64,000 bases of DNA from Fasciolopsis buskii (lineage: Eukaryota; Platyhelminthes; Trematoda; Plagiorchiida; Fasciolidae), in NCBI GenBank assembly GCA_008360955.1, contig LUCM01002455.1, forward strand, positions 212,716 through 276,715, read 5' to 3'. Below the pieces are notes generated by a model. The model was not told where the DNA came from. It made no database searches and saw only the letters and a program-made list of their open reading frames with translations. The position numbers and the translations under genes are program-made. How positions within the stretch are numbered: position 1 is the first letter of the stretch; each line of letters begins with the position of its first letter. Shown piece after piece: positions 59,690 to 64,000 of this stretch.

Positions 59690-60960
59690 TGCTGTCTTCC
59701 ACATCGTTATATGTTTTATCAGAAAGAATGAATATGCAAGGTAGACAGAGTGAAGTGCCGAAGGTGAGCAAGAAAACAAAACCAACATAAAGAATACAGT
59801 CCGACTGTACAAGCGCATATTTCTTCAATCGTTGTGACTTGACAGAAAGTGACAACACAATCGCCACTGTTCACGGTTCGATGCCATATCTTTCAGCACC
59901 TTTACCAACCAGTCTACGTGCTAGTCGGACCCCAGCCATGAAGACGTGAGGGACTTACCCTACCCAAGTTCGTTGGTCATTTTTTTATTCCACGCTCTCA
60001 TGTCATCAGTTGACCTCCACACGGCCTCTTCCACTCCGAGGAAGGAACGGGAAGCAACACGCGGTACGACAAACGTTTTTCATACCGGGCACGTGCCTCA
60101 ACCAAGCTCGACAACCGACGGTGGATTATCCTCTGAGCCAGGGCCTAAAACTAGGTTCTTAGCTTTCACATTCATCACAGAGTCATTTATCAAATCCTAC
60201 GCAAACACCAATGACCAAAACCCTCCAAACGATAAACAAATGCAGCATGCAAACTTCATGTTTCGCAAACATACAACAAAACTAAGCACGCTGTGGTACA
60301 GCATCCACGACTTTTTAACTTCAGCAAAAAATCAGGTCGAGGCCACAAGTGTTTACTTTCTTGCTTTTATTTTATACCATTTCCCCCTGTGAGAGGATAA
60401 GTCGACTTCTTAGAGATCTCTGATTGCAGCCGTTCATGTGCCGTTCAGGACGCCACAAGAGCTTCAGGTCACCGTACATCACTCAAGCTAATTTCTTCTG
60501 CGGTGCTACCATCCTTAGTTAAGCCGCTGCCGAGGTAGGTGAAATGGTAGACAGCCGTTGGTTCCCCTCCATTTAGTATCAAGTTGGGCACTACTGTCGT
60601 CCAATTTTGTGACAGCATTTTGAAATCTGAAGATGCAAAGCACATGCCGAATAGAACCCTGGCCTTACAGTCTGTTTGGTGTATGCCGCGTACGTTTCCC
60701 TGGTTTCAAGCAAGCACAATGGCATCGGCGAAGTTTAGGTCACATTTCTTGGCGCCATTTAGAAGTTCGACATCAATATACTGAAGACCTCCGAAAGTAC
60801 GCTCCATCATTTTGTCGATGAGGAAGTAAAAAAAGGAACGGAGGCGGGGCTCCCTTGCTGATCGTTTCAAATGAACTTCATTATACACCATGCATGATTA
60901 CGCCACCATAGGCATGAGAATACAATGCTAGTGTGCTCCTTTCTTAGTTTCTCACTGGAA
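59690..60960 (-). mobile_element. Decayed RTE 3' half (minus)
   Basis: Minus-strand pieces: RT palm at 60890-60706 (MERTFGGLQYIDVELLNGAK, CDLNFADAI in place of YADD), thumb near 60620 (a KMLSQNWTTV-like segment), then 60030-59850 with the GWGPTST and 3' UTR part. 60170-60410 between them is unrelated to the copy C element and may be an insert. Ends near 59698. Confidence 0.65.
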
Positions 60961-61295
60961 TCTCCTTTGAATGGGATTTGTGGACAGAAGAAAAACGAGT
61001 GCGCATAACTGAAGAGCGGCAATAACCGCGAAATCAGTCGCTTGTTTCCAGGGAAATTTTGTCCATCCATCGATATTCGAAAAATATGGCTGAGAAGAAA
61101 AACCTATAAAATAGGGCCTTGCGTTCCCTTTCGGAAGGTCAGTATTGCATGATCAAGGAAAATCCTTCCTTAAATCACCATGGGATTCTTAAAGGAAATT
61201 ATCGTCAACTCACGATTCCAACGACACAAATGAGAGGATAGTGTAGTCCCAGGATAATTATAAACACTGCGTGCTTCCTTCGCCCGTATGAGTAA

Positions 61296-62413
61296 AAATT
61301 ACGAGACTGAACCTTGACGTGGTGTGACGGCTTCCGTGCCTCCATGATCCAACGAGCTATACAGGATGGCTTGTCTCAAGCTGAATATTCAATCATGCCT
61401 GGAAGGTCGATGGGTACAAGCAAGACGAAGTAGTCTCCTGATCCTCCAAGTTGGGGTTGATCTGAATTAGCAGCTCAGTCGGAAAAACGAGTGGAAGAAT
61501 AATTGATCCAAGTAAATGGGATCCCACCCAACCATATCCCGCTGCCTTGCGGTCAGGTTCTTGTCAGAACCAAAGACTTTGGTTGAGAACCCCAATCGTT
61601 CTTCTGCCTAGCGGCTGGACTCCCTAGCAGTACCCGTCCATCAATCTCCATGAGTTACACACCTACAAATAATTCTATACTGCATCGGTCGTCGCGCAGG
61701 ATAATCAGGATCAAGACCGCGCTACCCATTGCATCAAGCGGGGTGGGTAGTGATAGGTATGCTACTGCTCAGAGTTCCCTCTCTTTTATTCAACCTGTCT
61801 CTTCTGTCTCCAACCCAATATCTTTGCCTGCTCTGCCAACCCATAATATCCCCACTGATAACACGCCCGATACTTGCAACGGTTCGTTGTCAAATAGTTT
61901 AGTAGGTGGTTTTCAGTCTGTTAGCTCCTCACATGTTCTCAAGCCTCGTCAGCCTGTGAATCTCGGTTCCTTCAATGTGCGCACTTTAATGCAGGCTGGT
62001 CAACAAACATGACCAACTCTGAGAGTGGACTCACTTTCGATTGATATCTACTGCGTGAGTGAAACACGAATTCACGAATCGAGTAGAGTAATTCAACTAA
62101 CTGCCCCTAATGTATCGTCAAGATATTTTTTCACACTTCGGGAGACGACGCGGCTCAGGCTGCGGGTCAATGCGGGGTAGGAATAGTCTTGAGTGAGAAG
62201 GCCTAAACAGCACTTCTAGACTGGATCCCAGTCAACAGTCGTTTGTGCGCCGTAAAACTGCATGGATCAGTCGGCGTCCGGAAAGATAGTAGTGTTAAGC
62301 GCAGTTTATTTTTCACCTCGGCATACGCCCCAACAGATTGCAGCACTGAAATGGAGAAAAACGAGTTTTATAATGACCTCGTCACCCTTGTTCGGAAGAA
62401 CAAAGGCTCTGAT
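61296..62413 (+). mobile_element. RTE retrotransposon copy G, 5' part
   Basis: The longest 5' open frame of the lineage (61650-62012, 120 codons, MSYTPTNNSIL to NLGSFNVRTLMQAGQQT), then the shared stop and the endonuclease piece RLCAVKLHGSV...LVRKNKGSD. Identity to the family ends at ggctctgat (62413). The 5' UTR is more diverged from A, C and E and contains an inverted ggttctt/aagaacc-type stem around 61555-61595. Confidence 0.85.
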
Positions 62414-62639
62414 AGGGAGTTTCTACATAGGAATGGGAGAGAAATGAGAACAGTTTGCTCTTGTTGACACAGTGAAAAGCATCAGTGCAGTGAAGAAAGC
62501 AGGAACACAGATGCAACAGATCGAACGCGGTAATGGATCGAGTGACAGGGTTCAGTTTTATTGCTTACTTTGCAGCAGAAATTTGATTAACTTTTCCGTC
62601 CCCTCCCGACGACCGGGATGACCTGAGTGAATTCGGGGA

Positions 62640-62800
62640 GCTATTGTCATTACGGACCATATACGGTGGATTTGCACTGCTGATGATTCCCAACAATGAT
62701 GAAACAGCTGTACAGTGCTTCCATGGTTTCTTTATAGTGAGTTGAGCGGTCATATCACATGATGAACTAGTTTTGAATGGGTTGAACTAGAAATGTTTTG
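62640..62800. repeat. Diverged copy of the start of the 720-bp module
   Basis: Resembles 20690-20830 (gattcccaacaaNgatgaaac, cagtgYttccaYgg blocks). Here it lies 3' of an RTE fragment rather than 5', supporting its being a separate repeat. Confidence 0.55.
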
Positions 62801-62979
62801 TTCACTTTGGACAACTACTAACCTCACACCAACTTGCTCTGATTGTGGGCGCTAACTCACTGCATCATCTGTTCGGATAGAAAAAGAACGGGGAATAATG
62901 GAAGATGAACTGCAAAATAAGAAGTTGAAAAACTATACAGAGGAGAAATGGTGCCGAATTCAAGGAGGCCCCTGACTGC

Positions 62980-63470
62980 GGCACTCAGTCACATTAACTG
63001 TCACTCCTAGCCGTTACTTTAATGGATCTCGTGGACCCAAATCCCTAGTCTAACTGCACCTACAGTAGTTAAGTCGTCCAAGCTTTTTACCCATGCCATC
63101 GACTGTCCACCTCGAACCATCCTCCAACCATTACTATCTCAAAGAACAGCGTACAACGAGGCAGGCGTTCTCTGGGCATACGCAAAACATGTTCCAACCA
63201 CCTCAACCTATTCTGATTTAATGCCTATTCCAGAGACTGAACTCTGGAACTCAGTACCTAACACCTTACGTGAGTTATTCATAAAATTCCTCCGCCATAT
63301 TCTACTAATACTGTGAAAACAACGTTCAGAAAACCAAAGTCTTCGCATATTTTCTCTTAACAGCCATGTTTTGGAGCCGCAGAGCATTAACGACCTCGTT
63401 GCTGCCGTGTATACTCGACCTCTGGTCGACAATCGGATGTCAAACCGACATCACAGATGCCTCAAATTAG
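62980..63470 (-). mobile_element. RTE 3' coding fragment
   Basis: The minus strand at 63432-63208 reads GRVYTAATRSLMLCGSKTW and RCFHSISRIWRR (compare GRVYCAAVRSVLLYGCETW and RCLRSMARI). 63000-63200 resembles the 500-bp direct repeat and the 14.6-14.9 kb fragment. Confidence 0.65.
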
Positions 63471-63543
63471 CGAAAACCAACTGCACTTTCCGTAAGGGCG
63501 AAGACACTACTTCCGATATACGACCACCAGGTGAGATATACCT

Positions 63544-64000
63544 ACATTATCATCATTATCATCATCGTTCAGCGTTAAACAGCAAGGCAAACCTCACTGA
63601 CCGCTGCCTTTCCCCAGAGTTACACGTTTATATAAAAGGCGTGAATAGCCAAGGGGAACAGGGAGTGGACCTACACAAATGGGAAAAGATAAGATGCTGC
63701 TGAAGGCAACACACACAGTCTAACTGTACAAACGTACGTGATATCAATCATTCTGATTTGATAGAAAGTGACAACACGATCGCCACTGTTCGTGATCCAC
63801 TTTCATACCCTGCACTGTCTCCAGCCAGCAAGTCGACGAGTCTTTCGGACCCCAACTACGAAGACAAAAACGGGAGACACCTACTTTACCTATGTTCGCT
63901 GTACATTTTCTCATCCCACGTTGCCACGTCATCTGTTGGCCTCCACATGGTTTCTTCCATTCCTTAAGAGGACCACAAAATAAGGCACTGTATAGTAGAC
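63544..64000 (-). mobile_element. RTE 3' end continuing beyond the window
   Basis: The minus strand at 63932-63744 reads MTWQRGMRKCTANIGKVGVS, DSSTCWLETVQGMKVDHEQW and SCCHFLSNQND, close to the copy C C-terminus. A ~170-bp 3' UTR and a tail with repeated gatgat units (63546-63567 on the plus strand as catcattatcatcat) follow. The 5' part lies outside the window. Confidence 0.88.

Overview
This window reads as eukaryotic nuclear DNA from a flatworm, most likely a digenean fluke. The case rests on three things. A recognisable SPT6 gene is split by introns as short as 37-46 nt next to introns of up to 9 kb, a mix known from trematodes. The repeats are RTE-type and Jockey-like non-LTR retrotransposons of a kind common in flukes. 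Base composition looks moderate (my impression, not counted). Species cannot be fixed from the sequence alone.

The only host gene I can establish is SPT6 (SUPT6H), on the minus strand. Fourteen exons run from 59192 down to 20052. Every splice junction keeps the reading frame, and the 4359 nt of coding sequence gives 1453 codons, from the acidic N-terminal region through the helical core, YqgF/RNase H-like, HhH, S1 and tandem SH2 domains. The extreme N-terminus (upstream of 59192) and the C-terminal tail (below 20052) were not found and may lie outside the window.

Region by region: 1-10.2 kb holds no gene I recognise, only a TAC microsatellite. At 10.2-11.8 kb there is an unclassified dispersed repeat and a near-perfect palindrome with ~330-bp arms. 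At 14.5-19.6 kb lie decayed RTE elements, two of them head-to-head and one carrying a nested insertion with a target-site duplication. From 20 to 59 kb is SPT6, with its large introns filled by RTE copies A-F, Jockey relics, a second RTE lineage and simple repeats. At 59.7-64 kb there are more RTE relics and copy G.

The most unusual pattern is one RTE lineage (copies A-G) whose endonuclease region carries the same stop codons in every copy that covers them, although the copies are nearly identical to each other. Two of these copies stand as a ~1.17-kb inverted repeat around SPT6 exon 11. Several copies touch assembly gaps (N at 32110-32134 and 45820), so part of this architecture could be an assembly product.
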